Assembly (NCBI GenBank): GCA_016234495.1
Contig: JACRBI010000045.1
Coordinates: 1-64,000, forward strand
DNA from: Chloroflexota bacterium
Lineage (GTDB): Bacteria > Chloroflexota > Anaerolineae > Anaerolineales > Villigracilaceae
DNA length: 64,000 bases
Reading direction: 5' to 3'
The notes under the pieces were generated by a model that saw only the letters and a list, made by a program, of their open reading frames with translations, was not told where the DNA came from and made no database searches. Made by a program: the position numbers and the translations under genes. Positions 50,137-58,901 of the stretch are shown piece by piece (the first letter of the stretch is position 1; the number at the start of each line of letters is the position of its first letter).

Positions 50137-51255
50137 CTATGTCGCATCTGCAAGATAAACCTTGCGGTACACATTCATCAACACTTCGGCATTCTTCTGC
50201 CAATCCGCGCGCATCTCAGCGGACCTGCGGCTGGCTCTGCCGATCTCGGGCAGTTTCTCCCTTTGAGAGATCGCCGCGAGAATCTTTTCCGCGAGGTGGT
50301 CTGCATCGCCGTCACAGAACAGCCAGCCATTCTCATTTTCAACGACCCATTCCTTGTTGGCAGGGATATCTGAAACGAGGCAGGGAATTCCGCAGGCCAG
50401 CGCTTCCATCAACGAAACGGATGAGCCGTCCACATGCGAAGGTGAAACATAAATATCAGCCATATGATACCAGTTTGGCAAATCGGTTTGCGAAACATGC
50501 CCGCCAAATGTGACCCGCTCCAGCACGCCGCCGCTCTGTAAAATATTGCGAATCACATTTCCCTGCGAGCCGCCGTTCAATAAAATTAAATCCACATTTT
50601 CATTTTGCTGTGCCACTTTGACAAATGCACGCGCAAGCACATCCACGCCGTAACGGATTTCCCACGAGCGATTGCAGAAAAGAGTGACCGCAGACGATGG
50701 ACGACTGACCGTGGTCGATGGTCGATAGTCCATCGTCGGAGCGAAATGCTCCAAATCAACACCCCAGGGGAAGACAACTGCCTTTTCAGGATTCATTCCA
50801 TACTTGACAGCCATATCACGAGTCACATTCGCGTCGCTCGTAAAAAACGTCGAACGTTTTAACGTGTAACGTGTAACCCACTCCCACCATTTATTTTTGT
50901 GGACATCATCCATCAAGTCAAAACCCCAAGACATGCTGAGGATCGGGCGGAATCCGCTCAACACAGCGATGAAGGCGCAAGTCTGAATGGGACCGGCGTG
51001 AATCAGGTCAGGCTTGATCTCATTGACCAAGCGCCGAAAGTCGAGAGTCAGTTTCGCGAGGCTGCTCCATTTGAAAGGTTCATGCCCGCCCTTCCAAATG
51101 ACCTGAGTCACATTTTCAGGGATGGGACGGTCTTCCACCTGCCGACGGTTCCCTTCCAACTGGACAAAGAATATTTCATGCCCGCCATCCGAAATGGATT
51201 TGAGAAAGCGAAAGTCGTGGGTGGAATAACCGAGGGAGAAGTAGGTGAGTTTCAT
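50137..51255 (-). CDS. Family 4 glycosyltransferase
   Basis: A GT-B protein of 372 residues from ATG 51255. The N-terminal Rossmann part has LDFRRLVNEIKPDLIHAGP, and the C-terminal donor domain has LFCNRSWEIRYGVDVL, VSPSHVDGSSVSLMEALACGIPCLVSD with the EX7E motif region near residue 290. A stretch of about 14 residues (MDYRPSTTVSRPSS) before LFCNRSW is read from a degenerate 7-bp array at 50,694-50,735 and is probably an insertion in the linker between domains. The donor is unknown. Confidence 0.9.
   Translation of the reverse strand: MKLTYFSLGYSTHDFRFLKSISDGGHEIFFVQLEGNRRQVEDRPIPENVTQVIWKGGHEPFKWSSLAKLTLDFRRLVNEIKPDLIHAGPIQTCAFIAVLSGFRPILSMSWGFDLMDDVHKNKWWEWVTRYTLKRSTFFTSDANVTRDMAVKYGMNPEKAVVFPWGVDLEHFAPTMDYRPSTTVSRPSSAVTLFCNRSWEIRYGVDVLARAFVKVAQQNENVDLILLNGGSQGNVIRNILQSGGVLERVTFGGHVSQTDLPNWYHMADIYVSPSHVDGSSVSLMEALACGIPCLVSDIPANKEWVVENENGWLFCDGDADHLAEKILAAISQREKLPEIGRASRRSAEMRADWQKNAEVLMNVYRKVYLADAT
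50694..50735. repeat. Degenerate heptanucleotide array inside a GT4 gene
   Basis: Six units in register: ACGATGG ACGACTG ACCGTGG TCGATGG TCGATAG TCCATCG. 42 bp keeps the frame. Translated on the minus strand as the Ser/Thr/Arg-rich linker of the GT4 enzyme. Confidence 0.78.
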
Positions 51256-51266
51256 GTTTTTCAAAA

Positions 51267-51322
51267 GTAATTGGAGATTGGTAGATGGTAATTACCAATC
51301 TCCAATTACCAATTACTAACCT
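51267..51322. repeat. Eight-unit heptanucleotide array between GT4 and NeuB-type genes
   Basis: GTAATTG GAGATTG GTAGATG GTAATTA CCAATCT CCAATTA CCAATTA CTAACCT, without a gap. Its two halves are complementary, so the array folds on itself. The stop of the NeuB-type gene (CTA at 51,316-51,318) opens the last unit. Confidence 0.92.
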
Positions 51323-52380
51323 AAGTCTGTCCAGCGCAATTCCTTGCCGAGGGGCATATCGGTCAACGCCTTGGTGCCGATGACGTTGTCCAATTCATGC
51401 GGTTTGATCGCTCCCGTCGTGGCAGGACGCAGTACGTCGATCATGTCGCGGGTAAAAATCTCGCCCGCTTTGATATCGCGCGCAGTGCGCAGGCAGCGGC
51501 GTTGGACAACCATGGTTTGCTGCTCGTTCCCGGCAATGAATTTATCTGAACTGCCAAAGGATCGCTCCAACAGGCGGGTCTCCTCAACCATCTTCGCCCA
51601 GTTGGCAGGGTTCATCGCAAACTTGTGGTCAGGACCTTCGCGGTCGTTGCTGTCTGTAAAGTGGCGTTCGATCATGCGCGCCCCTAAAGTCACTGCGCCG
51701 AGGACAGGCGCAACCGAATGGGTATGGTCGGATAAACCGAGAACCACCTCGGGGAACATCACTCCAAGAGTTTTCAAAACATTCAAATGCAGGTGATCGT
51801 AATTGTCGGGGCTGGCCGTGTAATTGGTGTTGCACTGCATCAAGCACAACTGCTTGTTGATCTTCAGGATCGCATGGACCGCCCGCTGCACATCGGCAAT
51901 ATCCGCTGCGCCGCAGGCAATAATCATCGGCTTGCCTTTGGATGCCATATGTTCGAGCGCTTCGATCCAGTCAATTTCACCGGAGCCGGCTTTGAAGGCG
52001 GGAATGTACGGGTTAACGTGTTCAATCGATTCGTAGTCATACGGCGAGGTAAAAAAGTCGATGCCGACTTTATCGCATTCCTCTTTGAGGATGGGCGTCC
52101 AGCTATGTGAGACGGATGCTGCGGCATAGACCTCGGTGACGGAGCGCTTCCAACCCGCCTGATGGCTGACCTTGGAATTCATGTGAGTGAAGCCATACTC
52201 TGAAACGATCTTAGGCGCCTGAAAATGCTGGAACTTCGCCGCATCCGCGCCGGCTTCCTTTGCAAGACGGATTAATTGTTTGGCGCGCTCCATGTCGCCG
52301 TCATGATTGGCGGCGATGTCGGCGATGAAATAGGCGGGGTGGTTTGGCCCAATGATTCGGTTCCCAATTCTTATATCCAT
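51316..52380 (-). CDS. NeuB/PseI-type nonulosonic acid synthase with SAF domain
   Basis: A protein of 354 residues from ATG 52380 after AGGAGAG. The TIM barrel has YFIADIAANHDGDMERAKQ, AAKFQHFQAP, FFTSPYD, QCNTNYTASPDNY, GLSDHTH and IERHFTDSNDREGPDH, the last matching the catalytic barrel end. The C-terminal SAF (antifreeze-like) domain follows (RTARDIKAGEIFTRDMIDVL). Unlike the synthase at 31 kb it has the full family length. QCNTNYT and the long insert around residue 70 make it more PseI/LegI-like than sialic-acid-like, but the product is not certain. Confidence 0.93.
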   Translation of the reverse strand: MDIRIGNRIIGPNHPAYFIADIAANHDGDMERAKQLIRLAKEAGADAAKFQHFQAPKIVSEYGFTHMNSKVSHQAGWKRSVTEVYAAASVSHSWTPILKEECDKVGIDFFTSPYDYESIEHVNPYIPAFKAGSGEIDWIEALEHMASKGKPMIIACGAADIADVQRAVHAILKINKQLCLMQCNTNYTASPDNYDHLHLNVLKTLGVMFPEVVLGLSDHTHSVAPVLGAVTLGARMIERHFTDSNDREGPDHKFAMNPANWAKMVEETRLLERSFGSSDKFIAGNEQQTMVVQRRCLRTARDIKAGEIFTRDMIDVLRPATTGAIKPHELDNVIGTKALTDMPLGKELRWTDLG

Positions 52381-52626
52381 TTTCTCTCCTTCCACAGATT
52401 AGACATTATCGGAAATAATTCACAGACAATCAAAACGGCAATTCTTGTTGCCGAAAAAATCCATTAACTGACCCGGCAGGCATCCCGCTCAACCAGATAA
52501 AGAGAGATCGTCTGGGCGGCCTGCAAGGCGCTTTATATGAGATAAACCAAAAAGACGAGAGCTAAAAAAGCTGGCATTTAACTCATGCGAAAACATAACG
52601 AGCAATCAAAATGAGCGGATGTTCCT

Positions 52627-54270
52627 CTACTTCTCACAATATGTAGTTGTGGCACACAACTTATCAAATTGCTCGGGAGTAACCCGATAGACAAGATAAG
52701 CATAGGCAACTGACTCTACAGGTTCGAAATTGTCCCGAAGCCAGGCATATTTTTCGGGGTCTTGTGTTACTCCAACGAGATCATTAATCCTAATAATAAA
52801 ATAGCCTGGGCGCGGATTATTCGGGTTATTAAGAACACCCGGGTTATCCTTTTGATATTGTTGATACTCATTTTTCGCCTGGCTCCAATCAAGATTTGAG
52901 TCGGCCAGGTATTTATAAGAATTTATTCTTTTACCTATCAACTCATTCATATAACTCATCTGATAAGGATAATAAGTGGAAACCGAAACAAAAAGATATA
53001 TCAACAGCGCAAAGCTTAGGGATTTCTGAATCAATGAAAAATCCGTCCAGCGAACAAAAAGAAAGCCTGAAAAAACATACAGCAATGGAAACACAGGGAG
53101 GTAATAGCGAATGCCAATTTGGGTATTAAAGAAAAAATTGAAATAAACGGCAAAAAACAAGGATGGGACCAGGAAGAAAATTCCATTTCTCCGAATATGT
53201 TCCTTGTTGTTTTTTCTTGTCAGGTAAATCGCCATTGCCATCAGGTAGATGATTTGGGTTGCGACAGGAACTTTTAATAATGATGCCACAAAATAATATC
53301 CAGGAAAGCCCTCCAACTCGCTTACCCGCCCAAGTAAATATACATTTCCAGAGCGATTGCCAGTCTGTTCAGTGTTCCTCATCCAGTCCAGTCCCTGTAG
53401 ATAAGGGTAAGGGGTTGGTATGGGAAGGTTTTGCAAACCCGGGAAATCGGATTGAATGCGCATGAGGGTTTCAGAGCGGAGGCGATAGTCGCCGAACTTT
53501 GTAAAAGAACGGTTAAATAAAAAGCCCAGGTTGATGATAATCAGGGATGCCATCAGCGCAAAAACAACATACTGAACGTATCGTAGAATCATTGCGGTAA
53601 TATTTTTTCTGAAGCGGAAAGCCTCGATCCAATCATGGGTGTCGTACAGAAAAATGGTTATAAAAAATAGGGGGTATAAAATGATTGCGGTATATTTTGC
53701 AAGCTGGGCAATACCCAGCGCAAAAAGACATACCAGCCCATTGCGCAAGCTGCGCTTGTTTGCAAATTTCCACAGAGCAAAGAATGCAAAGGAAATCGAT
53801 GCGGTTAAATATAGATCCGTGGCCACCAATTGAGAATGAGCAATGATATTGGGGTCCAAAATATAAAGAGTGAGGGAAAAGAGGGCTGGAATAAAGCCAT
53901 ATAACGATCGCGACCAGTAAAAAACAAGAAAGGCAAGCAGGCAGGAAAAAAAAATTGTCACTGAGCGGGCGACAAATAATTTATTTAAGAAATATTTCAA
54001 TTTCTCATTTTCCACAAAAGAAGCGAGTTTTTTTGGCAGGGCATTCAGCGCTGTCGCTGGCATTTTGCTGTCATCAATACGAGTAGAGTCCCCCGCGACA
54101 ATATTTTCGCCGTATAAAATATGCTTATCTTCATCTGTCGTAAGCGAAAAATTCCGACGGACGCTTGAAATATTAACGGATGCAAAAACCATAATAATAA
54201 AAAGTGCAGCAAACGTCTGCGCTTTTGCGGAAGTATCAAGAAAAGTTTTAAAATTCGTGTTTTTTTTCAT
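52627..54270 (-). CDS. Multispan membrane glycosyltransferase (GT39/ArnT-like)
   Basis: A protein of 547 residues with about ten helices. LTTDEDKHILYGENI near residue 45 gives the acidic DE motif of the first outer loop seen in GT39/GT-C enzymes, and the long middle loop has GLDWMRNTEQTGNRSGNVYLLG. A C-terminal soluble part has YKYLADSNLDWSQAKNEY, a motif common in bacterial DUF2029/GT-C proteins. The coding sequence is visibly richer in A and T than the neighbouring soluble enzymes. The spacer 52,381-52,626 holds no gene. Confidence 0.82.
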   Translation of the reverse strand: MKKNTNFKTFLDTSAKAQTFAALFIIMVFASVNISSVRRNFSLTTDEDKHILYGENIVAGDSTRIDDSKMPATALNALPKKLASFVENEKLKYFLNKLFVARSVTIFFSCLLAFLVFYWSRSLYGFIPALFSLTLYILDPNIIAHSQLVATDLYLTASISFAFFALWKFANKRSLRNGLVCLFALGIAQLAKYTAIILYPLFFITIFLYDTHDWIEAFRFRKNITAMILRYVQYVVFALMASLIIINLGFLFNRSFTKFGDYRLRSETLMRIQSDFPGLQNLPIPTPYPYLQGLDWMRNTEQTGNRSGNVYLLGRVSELEGFPGYYFVASLLKVPVATQIIYLMAMAIYLTRKNNKEHIRRNGIFFLVPSLFFAVYFNFFFNTQIGIRYYLPVFPLLYVFSGFLFVRWTDFSLIQKSLSFALLIYLFVSVSTYYPYQMSYMNELIGKRINSYKYLADSNLDWSQAKNEYQQYQKDNPGVLNNPNNPRPGYFIIRINDLVGVTQDPEKYAWLRDNFEPVESVAYAYLVYRVTPEQFDKLCATTTYCEK

Positions 54271-54279
54271 AATACAGTC

Positions 54280-55200
54280 CTATTCCTGTTGATAACTGCG
54301 TATTTTCTGTGGATAACCCTGCTGGTACTGTGTATAAAACCTGCTCAAGCCAGTGGAAAACTCGGGGGGAGACTCACCCAAATCTGTGGATAACTTGTGG
54401 ATGGAAAGCCATAAGTTGTGGGAACGACGGGCAGTAAGGTTGGAGGCAAGGATGGATTTGGGGGAAATTTCGCCTTCCTTCAAGCTGAATTTTCGGGCGA
54501 TTTCAACCCCAAACTGATACTTGCTCATGGCTTGCGGCCCAACAAGGTGATACAGTCCCTTCATTTCCTTCTTCAGCATTTTCAAGAGCGTCTGCGCCGT
54601 ATCGTTGACCAGCATCGGGCAAAAGATCACATCGGTAAAGCCGCTCATGCTTTTGTTGTGGGTGAGGTTGTGATGGAAAAATTCAGCTAGGCTGCGTCTG
54701 CCGCTCAGGCTCCAGCCATAAAAATTGACGCGCGCCACAATCGCTTGTGGATTTTGGCCCAAGACCGCGCGCTCGCCTTCGAGCTTTGTTTGCGAATAAA
54801 CTCCCAGCGGGTTTGGGGCATCGTCTTCAGTGTAGTAGCCGTCTTTTTCACCGTCAAAAACCGCATCGGTGGAGATGTGAACAAGCGGAATGCTGCGCGA
54901 TTTACAGACTAGCGCGAGGTCGGCTGGCAGGTCAATGTTGAGGAGGCGGGCAAGGTTTGGGGTGTTCTCGCAGGCATCGAGGTCGGCAAGAGCCGCGCAG
55001 TTGATCACCCAATCGGGGCGGGCGAAGTCGATGGCAGACTTCACTGCGCCGGGATTCGCCAGGTCCAATTTCAAAACATCAAAAGGCGCACGGGTTAATT
55101 TGCCGCGATCCACACCAATGACTGTATGCCCGGCCAGCGCCTCCTGGGCGAGGTTGATGCCGAGCAAACCACTGGCTCCCGTGATGAGAATACGCGCCAC
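54280..55200 (-). CDS. RfbD-like dTDP-sugar reductase (extended SDR)
   Basis: A protein of 306 residues starting at GTG 55200 (ARILITGASGLLGINLAQ) after AAGGA. The NAD(P)-binding GASGLLG motif, INCAALADLDACE, HISTDAVFDG and the catalytic YSQTKLEGE are those of dTDP-4-dehydrorhamnose reductases. The last 25 residues are read from a 21-bp repeat and are poor in conserved positions, so the ancestral protein probably ended near SIHKLSTDL. It may reduce a 4-keto sugar made by the PseB-type dehydratase, its immediate upstream neighbour, from which it is separated by five bases. Confidence 0.87.
   Translation of the reverse strand: MARILITGASGLLGINLAQEALAGHTVIGVDRGKLTRAPFDVLKLDLANPGAVKSAIDFARPDWVINCAALADLDACENTPNLARLLNIDLPADLALVCKSRSIPLVHISTDAVFDGEKDGYYTEDDAPNPLGVYSQTKLEGERAVLGQNPQAIVARVNFYGWSLSGRRSLAEFFHHNLTHNKSMSGFTDVIFCPMLVNDTAQTLLKMLKKEMKGLYHLVGPQAMSKYQFGVEIARKFSLKEGEISPKSILASNLTARRSHNLWLSIHKLSTDLGESPPEFSTGLSRFYTQYQQGYPQKIRSYQQE
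54287..54393. repeat. 21-bp repeats containing perfect DnaA-box words
   Basis: TGTTGATAA at 54,287, TGTGGATAA at 54,308 and TGTGTATAA at 54,329 lie exactly 21 bp apart; another TGTGGATAA is at 54,385. Three of the four match the DnaA box TTATNCACA exactly on the minus strand. The block is inside the 3' end of the RfbD-like gene and is translated as a repeated heptad (YTQYQQG, YPQKIRS, YQQE). It is probably an array of three 7-bp units and its DnaA likeness may be incidental. Confidence 0.65.
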
Positions 55201-55205
55201 GATCT

Positions 55206-56216
55206 TTATCCTTCGAGCTTGCCCTGCGCAAATAATTCTTCGAACGGCGCGATATATTTTTTGATACCTTCAACATCGAGCCATTCGGAATTGTTATCGC
55301 TGGAATAAATAAATCCCTCGTTCAGAGTCTTGCCTTTATCCTGCCATGAATAACCGAACCAGGTGGCTTCGGCAGGCTGGACGACGAACATGTTATCCAC
55401 TTCAATTGTGTGACGCGCTTCATCTTCCGAGATCAGCACTTCATGCAGCTTCTCGCCGGGACGGATGCCAATAATATTAATCTCAGCGTTTGGCGCAATG
55501 GCGCGCGCAAGGTCAACGACTTTTGTGCTGGGAATCTTGGGCACGAAAACTTCGCCGCCTTCCATTTGTTCGATGCACTCGATGACGAAACGGACTCCCT
55601 GTTCCAGTGAAAGCCAGAAGCGGGTCATGCGGTCATCGGTGATGGTGATCTTTCCATTGGAACGCTGCTTGAGAAAAAGCGGGACAACTGAACCGCGCGA
55701 ACCGACGACGTTCCCGTATCGGACGCACGAGTATCTGGTTGCTGACCCTGCGGCATATGCGTTGCTTTGAACGGTTAACTTCTCAGCAGCGAGCTTGGTG
55801 GCGCCATAGAGATTCGCCGGGCTGACGGCTTTATCGGTGCTGACGGTCAATACTTTTTTGACGCCCGCATCGAGGGCGGCTTCAACTACATTCGCCGTGC
55901 CCATGATGTTGGTCTTGATGGCTTCCATGGGATTGTATTCGCAGGCAGGGACCTGCTTCAACGCCGCCGCATGAACGACAATATCCACACCGTGCATGGC
56001 GCGCACTAGGCGCTCGCGGTCGCGGATGTCTCCGATGAAATAGCGCAGGCGCGGGTCGTTGTATCCGCCAACCTGCATCTCGTGCTGTTTCAATTCGTCG
56101 CGGCTGAAGATGATGATCTTCTTCGGCTGGTATTCATCCAAAAGGATTCTTGTAAATTTCTTGCCGAACGAGCCTGTTCCGCCGGTGACGAGTACAACTT
56201 GATTTTTCCAGTCCAT
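55206..56216 (-). CDS. UDP-GlcNAc 4,6-dehydratase, PseB-type (extended SDR)
   Basis: A protein of 336 residues from ATG 56216, five bases after GGAG; upstream in-frame ATGs are not supported. The NAD-binding motif is VTGGTGSFGKKF, FSRDELKQHEM follows the second strand, and VHAAALKQVPACEYNPMEAI is typical of the CapD/PseB family. TVSTDKAVSPANLYGATK gives the catalytic region with Tyr and Lys. It removes water from UDP-N-acetylglucosamine to give the 4-keto-6-deoxy sugar, the first step towards pseudaminic acid or deoxy-aminosugars. No partner aminotransferase is in this window. Confidence 0.93.
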   Translation of the reverse strand: MDWKNQVVLVTGGTGSFGKKFTRILLDEYQPKKIIIFSRDELKQHEMQVGGYNDPRLRYFIGDIRDRERLVRAMHGVDIVVHAAALKQVPACEYNPMEAIKTNIMGTANVVEAALDAGVKKVLTVSTDKAVSPANLYGATKLAAEKLTVQSNAYAAGSATRYSCVRYGNVVGSRGSVVPLFLKQRSNGKITITDDRMTRFWLSLEQGVRFVIECIEQMEGGEVFVPKIPSTKVVDLARAIAPNAEINIIGIRPGEKLHEVLISEDEARHTIEVDNMFVVQPAEATWFGYSWQDKGKTLNEGFIYSSDNNSEWLDVEGIKKYIAPFEELFAQGKLEG

Positions 56217-56354
56217 GAGTTCTCCAATCATTATGTTGCTTTGCGCAATAACCAGGAATATTTTCCACCAATAAAGGCAGGAAATATTCCGACATGTCAA
56301 TCTTTAGTCCACAGTACAAATAAAATTCATTTGCTCATAATAGTTTCCTGCGAT

Positions 56355-57992
56355 TTAATTCGGAGCGGAGAGCAGCTTTAAAATCAAGACATCCTTTTTG
56401 TAATAAAAAATCTCATACCGGCCTGTATCTAGAAATCCGCCAAACTCCTTCTCAAGGCTATTTGCAAATATCGCGACATACTCGTACCGGCTCAGGAAAC
56501 GATCTTCTACATACTCCACTACCTGGCCTGACTTGACTCCAGCCTGTTCCTCACGAACCATACGCGCAAGAGCAGCAACATGATTTACAGTTTCATTAAA
56601 ATTGAAGGCAGACACCCACTCCAGCCCTTGCGGAGTTGTGACACTCTGTCGATCTGACAAATAAGGAAACCATTCAGCAGCATCAGCAGAATACCATTCA
56701 TTGGGCGTTAGCACAATAAATTTTGCGTTGGCAGGTGTGTTATTTGCGACATATTCCATTGCGGTTCTTTCAATTGGTTTAATCGTACGAAGCATGGGCC
56801 TGTCAATCAAACGCGGAAGGGCAAGCGTCATTATTGCCGCAAGATAGATAATGCTGGGGGGGATTGAAAGAATTCCAACGACAGGCCGCCAGACATTACG
56901 CAGTCCGGTCATGATTTTTGAGAATAAAAACGCTGCCACCCGATCAAGGTCACGCAGACCCATCGCTATCAAGATTATCAATGGAGCAACGCCTGAGATG
57001 GGGGAATTCTTCGGCGCGGCAGCATACGACGACAGCAGCCAAAGAGGCACAAAATAATCTCTTCTATAAACTGCCAGCAAAACACCTATTACGCCAAGCA
57101 ATGGAAAAAAATAATTTTCAGCTGGTAAAACATTAATGGAGAAAACGCCGCCTGCCAGGAATTTTCCAACAAACTGAACAATATTCATCCCGGCAATGTT
57201 CCACGCGCTTATGAAAGGAGATAAACCAAATCGATAAACAACCGTTCCCCACCAGGGCATGGAAACAAGGACGGAACCAATTCCGAGGAAAAACAAATCA
57301 TAAGTATTTCTTTTCCAGCCTGGTGAGCGAAACGAAAAAATACAGATGATGAGGGATGCTGCCGCAATCAACGCCCATTCCAGATGTGACATAAGGGTAA
57401 CGCTAAGGGAAAAGATTGTAAATACAAAATAATATTTTTTGCCCCCCTTTTTATAAAGCAAAAACCAATAGAGGGTCACGATCATAAATAAAAACCCGGG
57501 AGAACGAGACAGTCCCCCGCCTTTTATAGTCCATTGGTAAACCTGAAAGACAACAGGGAATATTGTTGAAGCTATGAGCAGTTCAATTTTATCCCTCGTC
57601 AACTCTGAAGCCAATAAAACAAAAAACACAATTGTCAGCAAGTTTAATAGGATTGGAAGAAGTTTTGCTGTGTGAAGGATTGTGAGCCCGGAAAGCCTGG
57701 ACATGGCCAAAGCAAGATAAAAACCGAGCGGAGGGTAGGCAAAGGGAATATCGTGAGAATTAAAATTAATGATACGAGGAAGTAAGTAACCATTCGCTTT
57801 TATTGAATAGATCATTTCAATAAAAAGGCCGCCATCGCCAAGGGGAAAAATATCCCTGGAAATTATATAAGGGTATCGAACTATACAACCAATGCCAAGA
57901 GCTATAAGAACAAAAAACAACTTCTGAAGGCGGCTGAGGACCGGGAAAGATAATTTATTCAACAGGCAAGGCGTTATCTTCAAATTACTCAT
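56355..57992 (-). CDS. Multispan membrane glycosyltransferase-like protein
   Basis: A protein of 545 residues. About ten to twelve hydrophobic helices fill residues 25-400. PLGDGGLFIEMIYSIKANGY is the first outer loop, with Asp and Glu in the place of the GT-C acidic pair. The C-terminal 140 residues are soluble (FIVLTPNEWYSADAAEWFPYL). Family membership beyond GT-C-like is not clear. Together with three similar genes in the island it suggests stepwise sugar addition on the outer face of the membrane. Confidence 0.75.
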   Translation of the reverse strand: MSNLKITPCLLNKLSFPVLSRLQKLFFVLIALGIGCIVRYPYIISRDIFPLGDGGLFIEMIYSIKANGYLLPRIINFNSHDIPFAYPPLGFYLALAMSRLSGLTILHTAKLLPILLNLLTIVFFVLLASELTRDKIELLIASTIFPVVFQVYQWTIKGGGLSRSPGFLFMIVTLYWFLLYKKGGKKYYFVFTIFSLSVTLMSHLEWALIAAASLIICIFSFRSPGWKRNTYDLFFLGIGSVLVSMPWWGTVVYRFGLSPFISAWNIAGMNIVQFVGKFLAGGVFSINVLPAENYFFPLLGVIGVLLAVYRRDYFVPLWLLSSYAAAPKNSPISGVAPLIILIAMGLRDLDRVAAFLFSKIMTGLRNVWRPVVGILSIPPSIIYLAAIMTLALPRLIDRPMLRTIKPIERTAMEYVANNTPANAKFIVLTPNEWYSADAAEWFPYLSDRQSVTTPQGLEWVSAFNFNETVNHVAALARMVREEQAGVKSGQVVEYVEDRFLSRYEYVAIFANSLEKEFGGFLDTGRYEIFYYKKDVLILKLLSAPN

Positions 57993-58004
57993 TAGAGATT
58001 ATCA

Positions 58005-58826
58005 TTATTTTTTGATCACGATCAATGGATACTGCCCATTCTCGGCAAAGAATTTCGGAAATACATCTTCGAGCCAGAATATGAACTTCAAAAACATCCT
58101 TCCGCCAAACGGGCGGACAAACCAGCGCAGAAAGCGGGTGCTTAAACTGCGCCAGGGCTTGATCTCAATATTCATCTTTGAGCCGATCTCGCGCTTGAGC
58201 CATTCGGGAGTCATCTTTTGAACGAACGTGCCCGCCGGGTCTTCCTCACTCAGCCATTCTTTTTTCTTCTTCGCAGAACGGCCTGACAATTTGCGCCTGA
58301 GGCCGATCAGCGGCTCAAAAGCCATCGTCAGGCGCGGCTCATGCCAGCCATTAATTATGGCGGCTGTCTTTCCGACCGCCAGCACACGATGAATCTCTGC
58401 ATACGCGCGCGGATGTTCCGTCAGCGCGAGGTGATGAATGGCGTGCATGGAAACTGCGCCGCCAAAAGCCTCTTGCTTAAAGGGCAGGTTCGCAAGGTCA
58501 CCGACCACGAACAGACCGTGATCTCCGATGCGGGCCCGCGCTTCACGCAGGGCTTGAATTGAAATGTCAAGGCAGACGCGCTTTTGGTAGCCAGCCGAAT
58601 AGGACTTGTATTCTTCATATTGGACAGGACCAGATCCGGCGTCGAGCAGGAAGCGCCCCGTCGGAATGAGTCCGTTCAACACGCGCAGGCGCGTCTTGTG
58701 GATGTATTCGCGCGAAACGGGGCGCAGGTCTTCATAGCGGGCATTTTGATACAACCCGTCATCTTCCTGCTGCCAGCCGACCTCATCATAAAATTCGCGT
58801 ACTTTTTGTTTTGTGTCGTTGATCAT
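58005..58826 (-). CDS. SAM-dependent methyltransferase
   Basis: A protein of 273 residues. Motif I is FLLDAGSGPVQYEEY near residue 59; CLDISIQALREAR closes the second strand, and GDLANLPFKQEAFGGAVSMHAIHHL matches the UbiE/Methyltransf_11 pattern. The C-terminal part is basic (RRKLSGRSAKKKKEW) with a hydrophobic end. It probably methylates a sugar or the end of a glycan chain before export, as in Wzt-dependent chain termination; the substrate is not shown. Confidence 0.86.
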   Translation of the reverse strand: MINDTKQKVREFYDEVGWQQEDDGLYQNARYEDLRPVSREYIHKTRLRVLNGLIPTGRFLLDAGSGPVQYEEYKSYSAGYQKRVCLDISIQALREARARIGDHGLFVVGDLANLPFKQEAFGGAVSMHAIHHLALTEHPRAYAEIHRVLAVGKTAAIINGWHEPRLTMAFEPLIGLRRKLSGRSAKKKKEWLSEEDPAGTFVQKMTPEWLKREIGSKMNIEIKPWRSLSTRFLRWFVRPFGGRMFLKFIFWLEDVFPKFFAENGQYPLIVIKK

Positions 58827-58836
58827 TGTTTATTCC

Positions 58837-58896
58837 GTTGGGGCACGGCGGGTGGTGCGCGCATTATGATCATGCACCGCACCGCCGTGTCCCTAC
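58837..58896. repeat. GTTGGGGCACGGCG...CGCCGTGTCCCTAC palindrome
   Basis: The ends are complementary over about 14 bp, with GGTGGTGCGCGC and GCATGCAC-like words inside. It stands between the methyltransferase and the capsule-type transferase genes. A relative of the GTAGGGGC palindromes. Confidence 0.7.
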
Positions 58897-58901
58897 ATAA
58901 T

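Noticed and set aside
54287-54393. A chromosomal replication origin at the DnaA-box cluster
   Set aside because: There is no dnaA, dnaN, AT-rich unwinding region or strand switch, and the block is coding sequence in a polysaccharide operon.
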